Assembly (NCBI GenBank): GCA_002697535.1
Contig: NZWE01000033.1
Coordinates: 41,321-84,656, forward strand
Reading direction: 5' to 3'
Length of the DNA: 43,336 nucleotides
Source of the DNA: Actinomycetota bacterium
Lineage (GTDB): Bacteria; Margulisbacteria; Marinamargulisbacteria; GCA-2716485; GCA-002719695
A program made the translations under genes and the position numbers. Positions 11,466 to 20,400 of the stretch are shown here, piece by piece. Positions within the stretch are counted from its first letter, which is position 1, and each line of letters opens with the position of its first letter. Below the pieces are notes generated by a model. The model saw only the letters and a program-made list of their open reading frames with translations, ran no database searches and was not told the origin of the DNA.

Positions 11466-12128
11466 ATGTCTGTAACTCAAGAAAATAATGATTTAAAAGA
11501 AGAGTCGGTTCAAAATGATTCTGTTGATGTTGAACCTGTTGATCTTGATGCTCTAAAACAAAAGTCAACAAAGAAACCTAAAAAAAATGCTAAAAAAAAT
11601 AGTTCTAATTTCAATAAAGAAGTTATTCAATTACAAGAACAATTAGAAGCTGTTATTAAAGAACGGGATGATTTAGCTGCACAATCTCAAGCTGATCAAG
11701 ATGCTGCGAAAGCTGGTAAAGAAGAAGCTCTTCGATATATGGCAGAGCTTGAAAATTTTAAACGTCGTAAAAATCAAGAAGTTGATAATTTTAAAAAATT
11801 TGCAGCTGAAAATGTTGTGAAAGAATTTTTGCCAGTGTGTGATAATTTTGCTCTTGCTACGTCTCATGCTAATTCTAGTGATCAATCTTCGGAAGAAGTT
11901 ATTAAAGGGTTTATATTAATTCAACAACAATTAGATTCGGCTTTGGCTAAATTAGATGTAGTGTCTATTGAAACAAAAGATAAATCATTTGATCCTAACT
12001 TTCATCAGGCTATTTCTCAGCAAGCACAAGAGGGAGTTGAACCTAATATGATTGTTCAGGAAGTGCAAAAGGGATACATTCTTAATGGTAAGGTAATACG
12101 TCCTTCAATGGTTATTGTCTCTACTTAA
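11466..12128 (+). CDS. grpE: Nucleotide exchange factor GrpE
   Basis: Exchanges ADP on DnaK (220 residues). It has a charged, low-complexity N-terminus (1-55), a long helix (about 55-130) ending in YMAELENFKRRKNQE, and a C-terminal beta domain with DPNFHQAISQ and VQKGYILNGKVIRPSMVIVS, the family's hallmark ending. First gene of the grpE-dnaK-dnaJ set. No hrcA precedes it. Confidence 0.97.
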   Translation: MSVTQENNDLKEESVQNDSVDVEPVDLDALKQKSTKKPKKNAKKNSSNFNKEVIQLQEQLEAVIKERDDLAAQSQADQDAAKAGKEEALRYMAELENFKRRKNQEVDNFKKFAAENVVKEFLPVCDNFALATSHANSSDQSSEEVIKGFILIQQQLDSALAKLDVVSIETKDKSFDPNFHQAISQQAQEGVEPNMIVQEVQKGYILNGKVIRPSMVIVST

Positions 12129-12152
12129 GAATATTAAACAGTTTAATATTCT
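12128..12152 (+). other. 11-bp AT-rich hairpin at the grpE stop
   Basis: AGAATATTAAA / TTTAATATTCT (12128-12138 and 12142-12152) with a CAG loop begins in the grpE stop codon. There is no T run behind it, so it is more likely an RNA-stability or processing element than a classical terminator. Confidence 0.45.
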
Positions 12153-12375
12153 AATATTTAAGAAATCTGAATTTATGTTTATTGATTTTTTTTAATAACA
12201 AGGGAGTAGGGTTGTTCATTTTATGAACACTTAATTAGTTTTTTATGGCGTTTTGTTTTGTTTCTGGTCATAATAGGGTGTGCTTAGGGGGATGAAAGTT
12301 GGCATGATAGATAAATTAGTTTAAGTGTCAGAATTTATTAATAAAACTATATTATAAACAAGGAGTAAATTAATT
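12129..12375 (+). promoter_or_regulatory. grpE-dnaK intergenic region, 247 bases
   Basis: The largest intergenic gap in the window. It holds the stop-codon hairpin, a 17-base palindrome TGTTCATTTTATGAACA at 12213-12229, and an AT-rich stretch with a TATATTAT block just before the dnaK ribosome site AAGGAG (12360-12365). No clean -35/-10 pair, no CIRCE and no open reading frame were found. The length suggests dnaK has its own regulated promoter. Confidence 0.45.
12213..12229. promoter_or_regulatory. Palindrome upstream of dnaK, possible operator
   Basis: TGTTCAT-TTT-ATGAACA is a perfect 7-bp inverted repeat with a 3-base centre, about 150 bases before dnaK. Size and shape fit a dimeric repressor site; the protein is unknown and the repeat does not match CIRCE. 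Confidence 0.35.
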
Positions 12376-14313
12376 ATGGCGAAAGAAAAAATTATTGGAA
12401 TTGATTTGGGTACAACCAATTCATGTTTTGCAATTATGGAAGGATCTGATTCTACTGTTATTGCTAACTCAGAAGGATCACGAACGACACCGTCTGTCGT
12501 TGCTTTCACAAAAGAAAAAGAACGCTTGGTAGGACAGCCTGCTAAACGACAAGCGGTTACAAATCCAGAGTTTACGTTTTATTCAGCTAAAAGTTTAATT
12601 GGAAGACGTCTTAAGGAAATTGGTAAGACATTACCGTATAAGCTATCAGAAAGGAAAGGTGGCGGTATTGTTATTAAAGGACCAGAAAAAGATTATACGC
12701 CTGCAGAAGTTTCAGCGATGGTTTTACAAAAAATTAAACAAGATGCTGAAAGTTATGTTGGTGAGACGGTTACAAAGGCAGTTATTACAGTTCCTGCTTA
12801 TTTTAATGATGATCAGCGAAAAGCAACTAAAGATGCGGGTGAAATTGCTGGCTTAGAAGTTTTACGTATTATTAATGAGCCTACAGCTGCTGCATTAGCT
12901 TATGGTTTAGATAAAAAAACAGACCAAAAAATTGCTGTTTATGATTTTGGTGGTGGTACATTTGATATTTCTATTTTAGAAATTGGTGACGGTGTTTTCG
13001 AAGTTCTTTCAACGAATGGAGATACAACGTTGGGTGGTGATGATATTGATGATCTTATTATTAATTGGTTAGTCGATGAGTTTAAAAAAGATCAAGGTGT
13101 TGATCTTAGTAAAGATCAAATGGCTTTGCAGCGCTTAAAAGAATCAGCTGAAAAAGCTAAAATAGAATTATCTTCTACAACAGCTACTGATATTAATTTG
13201 CCATTTATTACAGCGGATAGTTCTGGACCAAAGCATTTAAACATTCAATTATCACGAGCTAATTTTGAATCCATGATTAGTGATGTTATAAAAAATTCTT
13301 TGGTTCCATGTGAAAAAGCATTAAAAGATGCTGATTTAACTAAAAATGATATTCATGAAGTTATTCTTGTTGGAGGAACTACTCGTATTCCAGCTATCCA
13401 AACGGCTGTTCAAGACTTTTTTGGAAAAGAACCTCATAAAGGTGTAAACCCTGATGAAGTTGTTGCGATGGGAGCGTCTATTCAAGGTGCTGTTTTAGCC
13501 GGGGATGTTAAAGATGTTGTTTTATTAGATGTAACACCATTATCGCTTGGTATTGAAACTTTAGGATCTGTTTGTACAAAGTTAATTGAACGAAATACGA
13601 CGATTCCAACATCAAAAAGCCAGGTATTTTCAACAGCTGCTGATAATCAACCTAGTGTTGATATTCATGTATTACAAGGTGAGCGTGAAATGGCTGCTGA
13701 TAACCGAAGTTTAGGTCGTTTTGTTCTTGAAGGTATAGCGCCTGCTCCTCGAGGAATTCCTCAAATTGAAGTTACTTTTGATATTGATGCGAATGGTATT
13801 TTAAATGTTAAAGCGCTTGATAAAGGTACTGGAAAAGAACAAAAGATTACGATTCAAGCGTCTTCTGGTTTATCGGATGATGAAATTGAAAAAATGAAAA
13901 ATGATGCTGAAAAATATGCTGATGAAGATAAGAAAAAACGTGAGGAAGTTGATGCTCGTAATGAAGCTGATGCATTAGTTGTGTCAATTGATAAACTTTT
14001 AAAAGATAGTGCTGATAAGATTAGTGATGATCATAAAACTAAATTAGAATCAGGTAAAGAAGAGCTTCAAAAAGCTATTCAAGATGGTGATATTGAAGCG
14101 ATCAAAGCTAAAAAAGAAGAAGTTCAAACCGTGGTTTATGAGGTATCGGCAGAACTATATAAAGAGAACCCTGAAGAAGCAGCAGCTAATGCTGAAGGTG
14201 CAACCGGGGATGCTGGTGCGGATGCTAAAGCTGAGGAAGGTTCTACTGATAAATCATCAGAAGAAAATGATGATAATGTGGTAGATGCTGAGTTTTCGGA
14301 AGTTAAAAAGTAA
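12376..14313 (+). CDS. dnaK: Chaperone DnaK (Hsp70)
   Basis: ATP-driven chaperone of 645 residues. The N-terminal ATPase carries [53 protein letters not shown] and [11 protein letters not shown]. Then come the interdomain linker [17 protein letters not shown], a substrate-binding domain, a helical lid, an Ala/Asp/Glu-rich tail and the end [12 protein letters not shown], which keeps the bacterial DAEF signature. Ribosome site AAGGAG. Works with GrpE and DnaJ on both sides. Confidence 0.99.
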   Translation: MAKEKIIGIDLGTTNSCFAIMEGSDSTVIANSEGSRTTPSVVAFTKEKERLVGQPAKRQAVTNPEFTFYSAKSLIGRRLKEIGKTLPYKLSERKGGGIVIKGPEKDYTPAEVSAMVLQKIKQDAESYVGETVTKAVITVPAYFNDDQRKATKDAGEIAGLEVLRIINEPTAAALAYGLDKKTDQKIAVYDFGGGTFDISILEIGDGVFEVLSTNGDTTLGGDDIDDLIINWLVDEFKKDQGVDLSKDQMALQRLKESAEKAKIELSSTTATDINLPFITADSSGPKHLNIQLSRANFESMISDVIKNSLVPCEKALKDADLTKNDIHEVILVGGTTRIPAIQTAVQDFFGKEPHKGVNPDEVVAMGASIQGAVLAGDVKDVVLLDVTPLSLGIETLGSVCTKLIERNTTIPTSKSQVFSTAADNQPSVDIHVLQGEREMAADNRSLGRFVLEGIAPAPRGIPQIEVTFDIDANGILNVKALDKGTGKEQKITIQASSGLSDDEIEKMKNDAEKYADEDKKKREEVDARNEADALVVSIDKLLKDSADKISDDHKTKLESGKEELQKAIQDGDIEAIKAKKEEVQTVVYEVSAELYKENPEEAAANAEGATGDAGADAKAEEGSTDKSSEENDDNVVDAEFSEVKK

Positions 14314-14328
14314 GAATTTAGTTTTATT

Positions 14329-14350
14329 AGGTGGCTCTTTTGAGCCACCT
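14329..14350 (+). terminator. GC-rich hairpin between dnaK and dnaJ
   Basis: AGGTGGCTC-TTTT-GAGCCACCT is a perfect 9-bp stem with a TTTT loop, 15 bases after the dnaK stop. It lacks a following T run, so it is probably a leaky terminator or 3'-end stabiliser that lowers dnaJ relative to dnaK. Confidence 0.55.
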
Positions 14351-14391
14351 ATGTTATAAAACGTCGTAATATTTATGTATAAGGAAATGTA

Positions 14392-15453
14392 ATGTCTCAA
14401 GATTTGTATGGTACTTTGGGTGTTAGTAAAGATGCTTCAGCTTCTGAAATTAAGTCTGCATATCGTAAGATTGCTCGAAAATATCATCCTGATGTTAATA
14501 AAGAAGCTGGTGCAGAAGCTAAGTTTAAAGATATTCAAAAAGCCTATGCTATTTTATCTGATTCTCAACGTAAGCAACGGTATGATCAGTTTGGTGTAGC
14601 GGATGATTCCGCAGCTGGTTCTGGAGGTCCCGGAGCTGGTTTTGAAGGATTTGAAGGATTTTCTGGTAATTTTGGTGGAAATTTTGAAGATATTTTTGAT
14701 ACATTTTTTGGAGGGTCTTCTCGCTCTCAATCGTCCCGTTCTTCTTCAGGAGAAGATTTGCGATTTGATTTGACTATTACGTTAGAAGAAGCAGCGATAG
14801 GTGTTGATAAAGATATAGAATTTTATCATTTAGAAAATGATTCGGGGTCTGCTAAAAAATGTTCAGAATGTAATGGGTTGGGACAGGTTAAAGTCGTTCA
14901 ACGAACTATGTTAGGATCGTTTCAACAAATTTCAACATGTCCCGTATGTAAAGGACGTGGAGTTATCGGCCAAAAAAAGGTTAAAAAGAAGTTAACCATT
15001 ACTATTCCTGCAGGGATTGAGTCAGGGAACCAATTAAGGGTTTCAAATGAAGGAAATGCAGGGCCTATTGGAGGTTCAGCTGGCGATTTATATGTTTTTA
15101 TTACAGTAAAAGAACATGATTATTTTCAACGTGATGGGAGTGATATTTATATCACTTTAGAATTGCCATTTACTCAACTTATTTTAGGATGTACGATTGA
15201 TATTCCTGTTTTAAATGGAGAAGCTACTTTAAAAGTGCCTTCTGGAACTCAAACGGATACTCGTTTTCGTGTTAAGTCAAAAGGATTGCCTCGTATTCAA
15301 GGATATGGGAAAGGTGACATGTATGTTAAGGTGATTGCTTTATTTCCTAAACAGTTATCATCGAAAGAAAAAAAATTGGTAGAAGAATTTCAAATATTAA
15401 GAGGCGATGAAAAAACAACTCGTAATATTGAAGATTGTATTGTTAAACGGTAG
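14392..15453 (+). CDS. dnaJ: Chaperone DnaJ with a reduced zinc domain
   Basis: Co-chaperone that stimulates DnaK (353 residues, shorter than the usual about 375). J domain with HPD at 32-34, a Gly/Phe/Ser-rich linker (about 70-115), then the zinc region and the two C-terminal beta domains (ITIPAGIESGNQLRVSNEGN onward). Only two CxxCxGxG-type motifs remain: CSECNGLG starting at C157 and CPVCKGRG starting at C183. By spacing and the segment between them (VVQRTMLGSFQQIST) they match motifs 2 and 3 of standard DnaJ; motifs 1 and 4 are cleanly absent. Ribosome site AAGGAA. Its 3' end overlaps the convergent exonuclease gene by 11 bases. Confidence 0.96.
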   Translation: MSQDLYGTLGVSKDASASEIKSAYRKIARKYHPDVNKEAGAEAKFKDIQKAYAILSDSQRKQRYDQFGVADDSAAGSGGPGAGFEGFEGFSGNFGGNFEDIFDTFFGGSSRSQSSRSSSGEDLRFDLTITLEEAAIGVDKDIEFYHLENDSGSAKKCSECNGLGQVKVVQRTMLGSFQQISTCPVCKGRGVIGQKKVKKKLTITIPAGIESGNQLRVSNEGNAGPIGGSAGDLYVFITVKEHDYFQRDGSDIYITLELPFTQLILGCTIDIPVLNGEATLKVPSGTQTDTRFRVKSKGLPRIQGYGKGDMYVKVIALFPKQLSSKEKKLVEEFQILRGDEKTTRNIEDCIVKR

Positions 15454-16852
15454 TTGTTAATTGGTTGCTAAATAGATTGTAATATTCTTTTAATGCATTA
15501 AGAAGTATTATGTCGTTTTTATTTGTACACGTTTTTAATGTTTCTTCTAATTCATGTTGTTGTTCATCAAACGTTGTTGTTTCTTCTTGATTTCGATACA
15601 TTTCTTTTGTTATATATCGTGGTTTTAAATATCGGCTTAATAATGTTGGATCTGGGTTTGCTGAAATATTTAAATATAGTCTATTAAATAATTGGATTAA
15701 ATAATTATCTTGTTTGCTTGTTCTTTTTGATAGTAATTCTTGTAATAGATTAGGATAATTTTCAGGATTTTTAAATAGATCGTGTTTTAATTTATTAAGT
15801 GTATCAATATGATGATCAAAGCCTATTTCATGAATTTGGTACTCTATATCCCATTCTTTTTTTATTAATTGAAAATATTCTTTTGAGGATTGTTGGATGG
15901 ATTGAAATAATGAATCTTTTTCGATTAAAGGGATAATAGCTTGGAATGATTCCGTTTCGGTTTCTATACATGATTCGCCTACAAAGAAATGTTTGTTGCT
16001 ATTAATGTATTGAATACAACTTAGTTTTTCTTCTTTTGTAATGGATTCCCAAGTTTTTTTTGTAGATAATAATTCTGTCAGATATTTTAGATTTATCATT
16101 AATAATGATTTAGGTTGTAATACTAATGTATAAAAATAACGATAAATATATTTTTCTGGATTTGATCCATCTTCTGGAAAATCTCGGTAACGTTGTTTTA
16201 TAATGGTATTGCTGTGGGTGTTTTCTGGTAGTAATATTGGTTTGAATTCTACTAACCGTTGATTAAATTTTTGTTCTAAATAGGTTACTAATTTTATAGT
16301 TAATATTACATCTTCAAACGCATCATGGCTTTGTTCATTGGTTAATAAACCACTTGCTTGTGTGATATCTTCTAATCGAAATGAATAATATTTTTTGTTA
16401 TTATTTTCAGTTAAAACCCAAGGAAAGTTGTCTTTGTTATAAAATGCTATATTCTGGATCCAGTGCAAAATATCTATGTTTTTTAATTTTCCATTAAAAT
16501 ATGGGTTAAAGCCATAACGTACTAATATATTTCTTAAAAATGATAAATCAAAATTATTTGAATTAAACCCTATGAGTGTTATTTGATTATAGGTTTGAAT
16601 TAAATTAGAAAAAAAGTTAAATATGTTTTGAGCTGCTTCGTATTCTGGGATTCCTGTTTTTTGAAGGTCCAGAACATTGATTTTATTGGTTAGAATCGCT
16701 TTTACTTCTGGACATTGGGTACGGTTTAATTTTATTTTTCCTGTTAACGAATCTAGTGGTTCGTAGTTTGTATCGGTTAATACAAATGCATAGGAAATAA
16801 TTTGACCTAAAAATTCTCTGCTAGATGTCTCAAAATCATAAAATAAAAACAT
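15443..16852 (-). CDS. sbcB: Exonuclease I (SbcB) family 3'-5' exonuclease
   Basis: 469 residues, almost the length of E. coli exonuclease I (475). DEDD-type active site: D6 and E8 in FYDFETSS, the second acidic motif in GFNSNNFDLSFLRNIL, and HDAFEDVILTIKL. The order FRLEDITQASG then NEQSHDAFEDV follows SbcB (FRLEHLTKANG then SNAHDAMADV). The middle and C-terminal regions are divergent but align in layout, ending with KNDIILLNALKEYYN. It should degrade single-stranded DNA. It has its own promoter. Another DEDD exonuclease is possible but less likely. Confidence 0.8.
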   Translation of the reverse strand: MFLFYDFETSSREFLGQIISYAFVLTDTNYEPLDSLTGKIKLNRTQCPEVKAILTNKINVLDLQKTGIPEYEAAQNIFNFFSNLIQTYNQITLIGFNSNNFDLSFLRNILVRYGFNPYFNGKLKNIDILHWIQNIAFYNKDNFPWVLTENNNKKYYSFRLEDITQASGLLTNEQSHDAFEDVILTIKLVTYLEQKFNQRLVEFKPILLPENTHSNTIIKQRYRDFPEDGSNPEKYIYRYFYTLVLQPKSLLMINLKYLTELLSTKKTWESITKEEKLSCIQYINSNKHFFVGESCIETETESFQAIIPLIEKDSLFQSIQQSSKEYFQLIKKEWDIEYQIHEIGFDHHIDTLNKLKHDLFKNPENYPNLLQELLSKRTSKQDNYLIQLFNRLYLNISANPDPTLLSRYLKPRYITKEMYRNQEETTTFDEQQHELEETLKTCTNKNDIILLNALKEYYNLFSNQLTTTV

Positions 16853-16863
16853 AATTGATGTTT

Positions 16864-16892
16864 ATATTAGTTTAATTTACGGGATATTCCAA
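16864..16892 (-). promoter_or_regulatory. Candidate promoter of the sbcB-like gene
   Basis: On the minus strand TTGGAA (16892-16887), a 17-base spacer and TAATAT (16869-16864) lie 11 bases before the start. Both hexamers match consensus at four positions. The short leader has no clear ribosome site. Confidence 0.45.
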
Positions 16893-16957
16893 ATTATTGT
16901 TTTGAAATATACATGTTATTCGTGTACTTTTTCGTTATTAATATAAATGGGTTTATT

Positions 16958-18100
16958 ATGAGACAATATAAGAATTTATGTGGTTTTAACAAATTAGTTG
17001 GTTTTTTCTTTTTTGTAATTATTATTATTAGTATATCTGGTTGTAGTTTGGGGGATGCTTTTGTTAATGTTTTTGATGATGATAATAATTCTGATTTTGG
17101 AGAGGGGTATTCTTATATAGGTACATCATTTAATTATGGAGATGGTCAACTTCCTACAAAATTTTTACAAAATAATATTTTTTTAAATAATTCTGTAGAA
17201 ATTTCGGATACCATTAATATTAGTAATGATGTAAATTTAGTCGATTATTTTTTTTATTTTAATGCTTTTTCTAATGAAGATCCTCAATATAAAGAAAAAA
17301 AATATTATAATAGTACGTTAATTCTTCCTGCTGAGGATATAGATTATACGTATGAAGAGCAATATCCAACGGTTTCTATTGATAGTTCTGGGACTGATTT
17401 TTTTCATGTTAATACTTATGAATTTCCTAACCATCGTTCTAATTATTTTTTTAATTCTGTTTCGCAAGCTTCTAATGTTGTTTGTGTTGAGGGTGATTAT
17501 ATTTTTTGTTCTAATATATATGGTTTGGGGGGCTTTTCAGATCGAGCAAAGATTGTTAGTCCGAATCGGGCTAATAAGTATAATTTTCCTATTATTGCTA
17601 CAGTTCTTACCCCAACACCTTTGGGGGACAGAGATATTATTGGGTTGGCTCGTAATGGGGTTCCTTTAGCTCAAAGACTTCCTAATACTAAAGAAGATTA
17701 TCATGATCTTAAATCTCGTTTAGATGAGTATTATGGTTATCCAGCTGATTCTGGTTATTTTTATTTTGCAGAACCTACTTATTTTACGGGATATGAAGAT
17801 GCTAGTTATTTTTTTGGTTATGATTATACTTATTTTCAAGATGAAGTGGATTCTTCTAAAAGTGTGAGTCGTTCTGATTTGATTGGGATTGCATTAGATG
17901 GGTTCCCAATTTATGGGCCAATTGAATATGGAATACAAGAAAAGGTGCCATATGATTTGGATACATGTAGAGGGCATGTTGGGCCCACTGGAGATAAATT
18001 TTCGAATACGTATCATTATCATATAAAGCCTGTTGAATATATTGAAGATGGGGATGAAAATTTTTTTATTGAATGTTTTTCAGGTACACTTGTAGATTAA
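16958..18100 (+). CDS. YHYH-domain lipoprotein of unknown function
   Basis: I choose the ATG at 16958 (380 residues), because it gives a clean lipoprotein signal: MRQYKNL, a hydrophobic stretch and lipobox ISGC; an in-frame ATG at 16913 would add 15 hydrophobic residues. After an acidic, Asn/Tyr-rich middle, the C-terminal part has the YHYH-domain pattern: a first RDIIGLARNGVPL block, a second DLIGIALDGFPIYGP block, then CRGHVGPTG and TYHYHI (YHYH at 352-355). YHYH proteins are secreted and functionally unassigned; the His/Asp residues suggest metal binding. Probably anchored at the cell surface or periplasm. No clear ribosome site. Confidence 0.8.
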   Translation: MRQYKNLCGFNKLVGFFFFVIIIISISGCSLGDAFVNVFDDDNNSDFGEGYSYIGTSFNYGDGQLPTKFLQNNIFLNNSVEISDTINISNDVNLVDYFFYFNAFSNEDPQYKEKKYYNSTLILPAEDIDYTYEEQYPTVSIDSSGTDFFHVNTYEFPNHRSNYFFNSVSQASNVVCVEGDYIFCSNIYGLGGFSDRAKIVSPNRANKYNFPIIATVLTPTPLGDRDIIGLARNGVPLAQRLPNTKEDYHDLKSRLDEYYGYPADSGYFYFAEPTYFTGYEDASYFFGYDYTYFQDEVDSSKSVSRSDLIGIALDGFPIYGPIEYGIQEKVPYDLDTCRGHVGPTGDKFSNTYHYHIKPVEYIEDGDENFFIECFSGTLVD

Positions 18101-18137
18101 ATGTTTTGATTTTATGTTTATAAATTAAATTCTTTAG

Positions 18138-18166
18138 TTGACAATCGGTGTTTGATATACTAGTAT
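18138..18166 (+). promoter_or_regulatory. Promoter of the rpmE-prfA-prmC operon
   Basis: TTGACA at 18138-18143, a 17-base spacer and TAGTAT at 18161-18166, with AAGGTGA at 18186-18192 as the rpmE ribosome site. A second -10-like TATACT overlaps the spacer. Confidence 0.7.
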
Positions 18167-18198
18167 CCTTTACTACTTAAATGATAAGGTGACGTAAT

Positions 18199-18471
18199 AT
18201 GGTAAATCAAGGTTCAAAAAAATTAGGTTCATTAGATTTAGGGAAAAAAGCCTCTAAAAAAGATTCTTTAATCGAAGATAAAGATATTCCTTATTACAAT
18301 GTTACTATTACATGTGCCTGTGGTGCTGAATTTGAATCAGGATCAACTTTAGAATCTATTCGTGTTGATATTTGTTCTCAATGTCATCCTTTCTTTACTG
18401 GGGATAGCCGTATCTTAGATGCTGAAGGAAGAGTTGAGAAGTTTAGAAAGAAATATAATCTTAAAAAATAA
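18199..18471 (+). CDS. rpmE: Ribosomal protein bL31, zinc form, N-terminally extended
   Basis: 90 residues. The zinc-binding cysteines C39, C41, C59 and C62 (CACG ... [10 protein letters not shown]) and the ending [10 protein letters not shown] identify bL31 of the C+ type. Compared with standard bL31 it has about 23 extra basic residues at the N-terminus, before the normal start of the fold. The ribosome site fits the first ATG, so the extension is probably real. It is followed by prfA and prmC, a common neighbourhood. Confidence 0.95.
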   Translation: MVNQGSKKLGSLDLGKKASKKDSLIEDKDIPYYNVTITCACGAEFESGSTLESIRVDICSQCHPFFTGDSRILDAEGRVEKFRKKYNLKK

Positions 18472-18477
18472 TTATTA

Positions 18478-19533
18478 ATGCTTGATCAGTTTCAAGAGAT
18501 AGAGCTTAAATTTAATGATTTAGAGCGTAAGATGAGTGATCCTGAGTTGATTGCTGATGTAAAGCGATATCAGTCTTTGGTTAAGCAACATTCAGAGTTA
18601 AAATTAGGGGTTGAGTTATATCGTCGATTGAAGCTTGTTTTAGATGACTTAAGTGATTTAGATGAGTTAAAAGATGATCCTGATATGACTGATTTTATTA
18701 TTCAAGAGTCAGAATCATTAACCAAAGAAAAGGATGAACTTGAACGTAAATTAAAACTATTTTTAATACCTAAAGATGTTGAAGATGAAAAAAATGCTGT
18801 TATTGAAATTCGTTCTGGAACTGGTGGCGATGAAGCTGCGTTATTTGCCGCTTCTTTATATCGTATGTATACAAAATATGCAGAAGATAATGCTTGGTCT
18901 ATCGATGTTTTATCTCAAAATGTAACTGGGTTGGGGGGGATTAAAGAAATTTCATTTTCAGTTTCTGGTACTAATGTTTATGGAAAACTAAAGTTTGAAA
19001 GTGGGACTCATCGTGTTCAACGTGTGCCTGATACAGAGTCTTCGGGTCGTATTCATACATCGGCTGCTACGGTTGCTATTATGCCTGAAGCCGAGGAAGT
19101 TGATGTTGATATTGATCTTAAAGAGTGTCGTATTGATACGTACCGTGCTTCTGGTGCGGGTGGGCAACATGTTAATAAAACAGATTCGGCTGTTCGTATT
19201 ACCCATTTGCCGTCTGGGTTGGTTGTGGCTTGTCAGGATGAACGTTCTCAGTTTCAAAATAAAGATAAAGCGTTACGTTTATTGAGAACAAAGTTATATG
19301 AGGTAACTTTAGAAAATAGTAGAAAAGAAGAATCTCAAGCAAGAAAGTTACAAGTAGGTACTGGAGATCGATCTCAAAAAATTAGAACGTATAATTATCC
19401 TCAAAGTCGTGTTACAGATCATCGTATTAATTTAACTCTTTATGCTTTGGATGCTATTTTGAATGGAGATTTAAATGTTTTGGTAGATCCATTAATTGAA
19501 GCTTACCAACTTGAAAAAATGAAGTCATCTTAG
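18478..19533 (+). CDS. prfA: Peptide chain release factor 1
   Basis: Reads UAA and UAG and releases the peptide (351 residues). The GGQ catalytic motif is at 228-230 (GAGGQHVNKTDSAVRITH). The codon-reading tripeptide is PDT in RVPDTESSGRIHTSA, a PxT motif, which marks RF1 and not RF2 (SPF). It starts six bases after the rpmE stop without a visible ribosome site, so it is probably translationally coupled. The downstream prmC methylates the GGQ glutamine. Confidence 0.98.
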   Translation: MLDQFQEIELKFNDLERKMSDPELIADVKRYQSLVKQHSELKLGVELYRRLKLVLDDLSDLDELKDDPDMTDFIIQESESLTKEKDELERKLKLFLIPKDVEDEKNAVIEIRSGTGGDEAALFAASLYRMYTKYAEDNAWSIDVLSQNVTGLGGIKEISFSVSGTNVYGKLKFESGTHRVQRVPDTESSGRIHTSAATVAIMPEAEEVDVDIDLKECRIDTYRASGAGGQHVNKTDSAVRITHLPSGLVVACQDERSQFQNKDKALRLLRTKLYEVTLENSRKEESQARKLQVGTGDRSQKIRTYNYPQSRVTDHRINLTLYALDAILNGDLNVLVDPLIEAYQLEKMKSS

Positions 19534-19545
19534 ATATTTATTGGT

Positions 19546-20400
19546 ATGGTTTTAGCAGAACTTAATCGAGAGGCTATTGAATTATTGGCAGCTTTTTATC
19601 CGGATAGCGCTGAATTTGAGGTTGAATGTTTATTGAAATTTTATTTTAAATTTAGTTCTGTTGATTTTGTAAATTATTTACAAATGATTATTTCTAATGA
19701 TCAATATGCTGCGTGTATGGCTTTGGTTAAGAGACGTGTAGCTGCTGAACCTTTAGATTATATTATAGGAAATTCTCAATTTATGGGACGTTTCTATGAT
19801 GTGGGGCCTGGTGTTTTAATTCCTCGTCCTGAAACAGAACTTTTGGTTCAAGAAGCACAGTGTTTAATTCCTCATTACTTTTCATCATCATTTACAGGAT
19901 TAGAATGTGGATTTGGTTCGGGTATTATTTCTATAGAATTAGCGTTGTCGTTTCCAACTAGTTCATGGTTATCTTTTGATATTTCTAAAGATGCTTTTCA
20001 TTATGCTTCAACTAATGCGGCTCATTATCAAGTTAATTCTATTGATTGGAAACAATTAAGTTTTTTTGATTCAAAATCTCTTTGGCAGGATAGTGATCAA
20101 CCTCTATTTTTAGTATCTAATCCTCCTTATATACCTACCAAGGATTTGGATTCTTTGGATAAGTCTGTTAAAGATTTTGAACCTTTAATTGCTTTAGATG
20201 GAGGTGAATTGGGCTTGAATATTTATCGTTCTATTTTTTCTTTATCTGAGGATCATCCCTTTGTTATTTGTTTAGAATGTGGTGTTAATCAGTCTGATTT
20301 AATCATTGATCTTGCTACTAAGTTTGGGTTTAGATGTATTAATAAAGTGCTTGATTATCATCATATTACACGTGTTTTATCGTTTACGAATCAAGTTTAA
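19546..20400 (+). CDS. prmC: Release factor glutamine methyltransferase PrmC
   Basis: SAM-dependent methyltransferase of 284 residues that modifies the GGQ glutamine of release factors. N-terminal helical domain, GPGVLIPRPETELLV, SAM-binding loop ECGFGSGIISIELA, and the NPPY active site at 192-195. It follows prfA by 12 bases. Its last 17 bases overlap the convergent activator gene. Confidence 0.97.
   Translation: MVLAELNREAIELLAAFYPDSAEFEVECLLKFYFKFSSVDFVNYLQMIISNDQYAACMALVKRRVAAEPLDYIIGNSQFMGRFYDVGPGVLIPRPETELLVQEAQCLIPHYFSSSFTGLECGFGSGIISIELALSFPTSSWLSFDISKDAFHYASTNAAHYQVNSIDWKQLSFFDSKSLWQDSDQPLFLVSNPPYIPTKDLDSLDKSVKDFEPLIALDGGELGLNIYRSIFSLSEDHPFVICLECGVNQSDLIIDLATKFGFRCINKVLDYHHITRVLSFTNQV

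Noticed and set aside
12290-12325. Sigma-54 promoter around TTGGCATGATAG
   Set aside because: The -24 GG has no GC at the required spacing for the -12 element.
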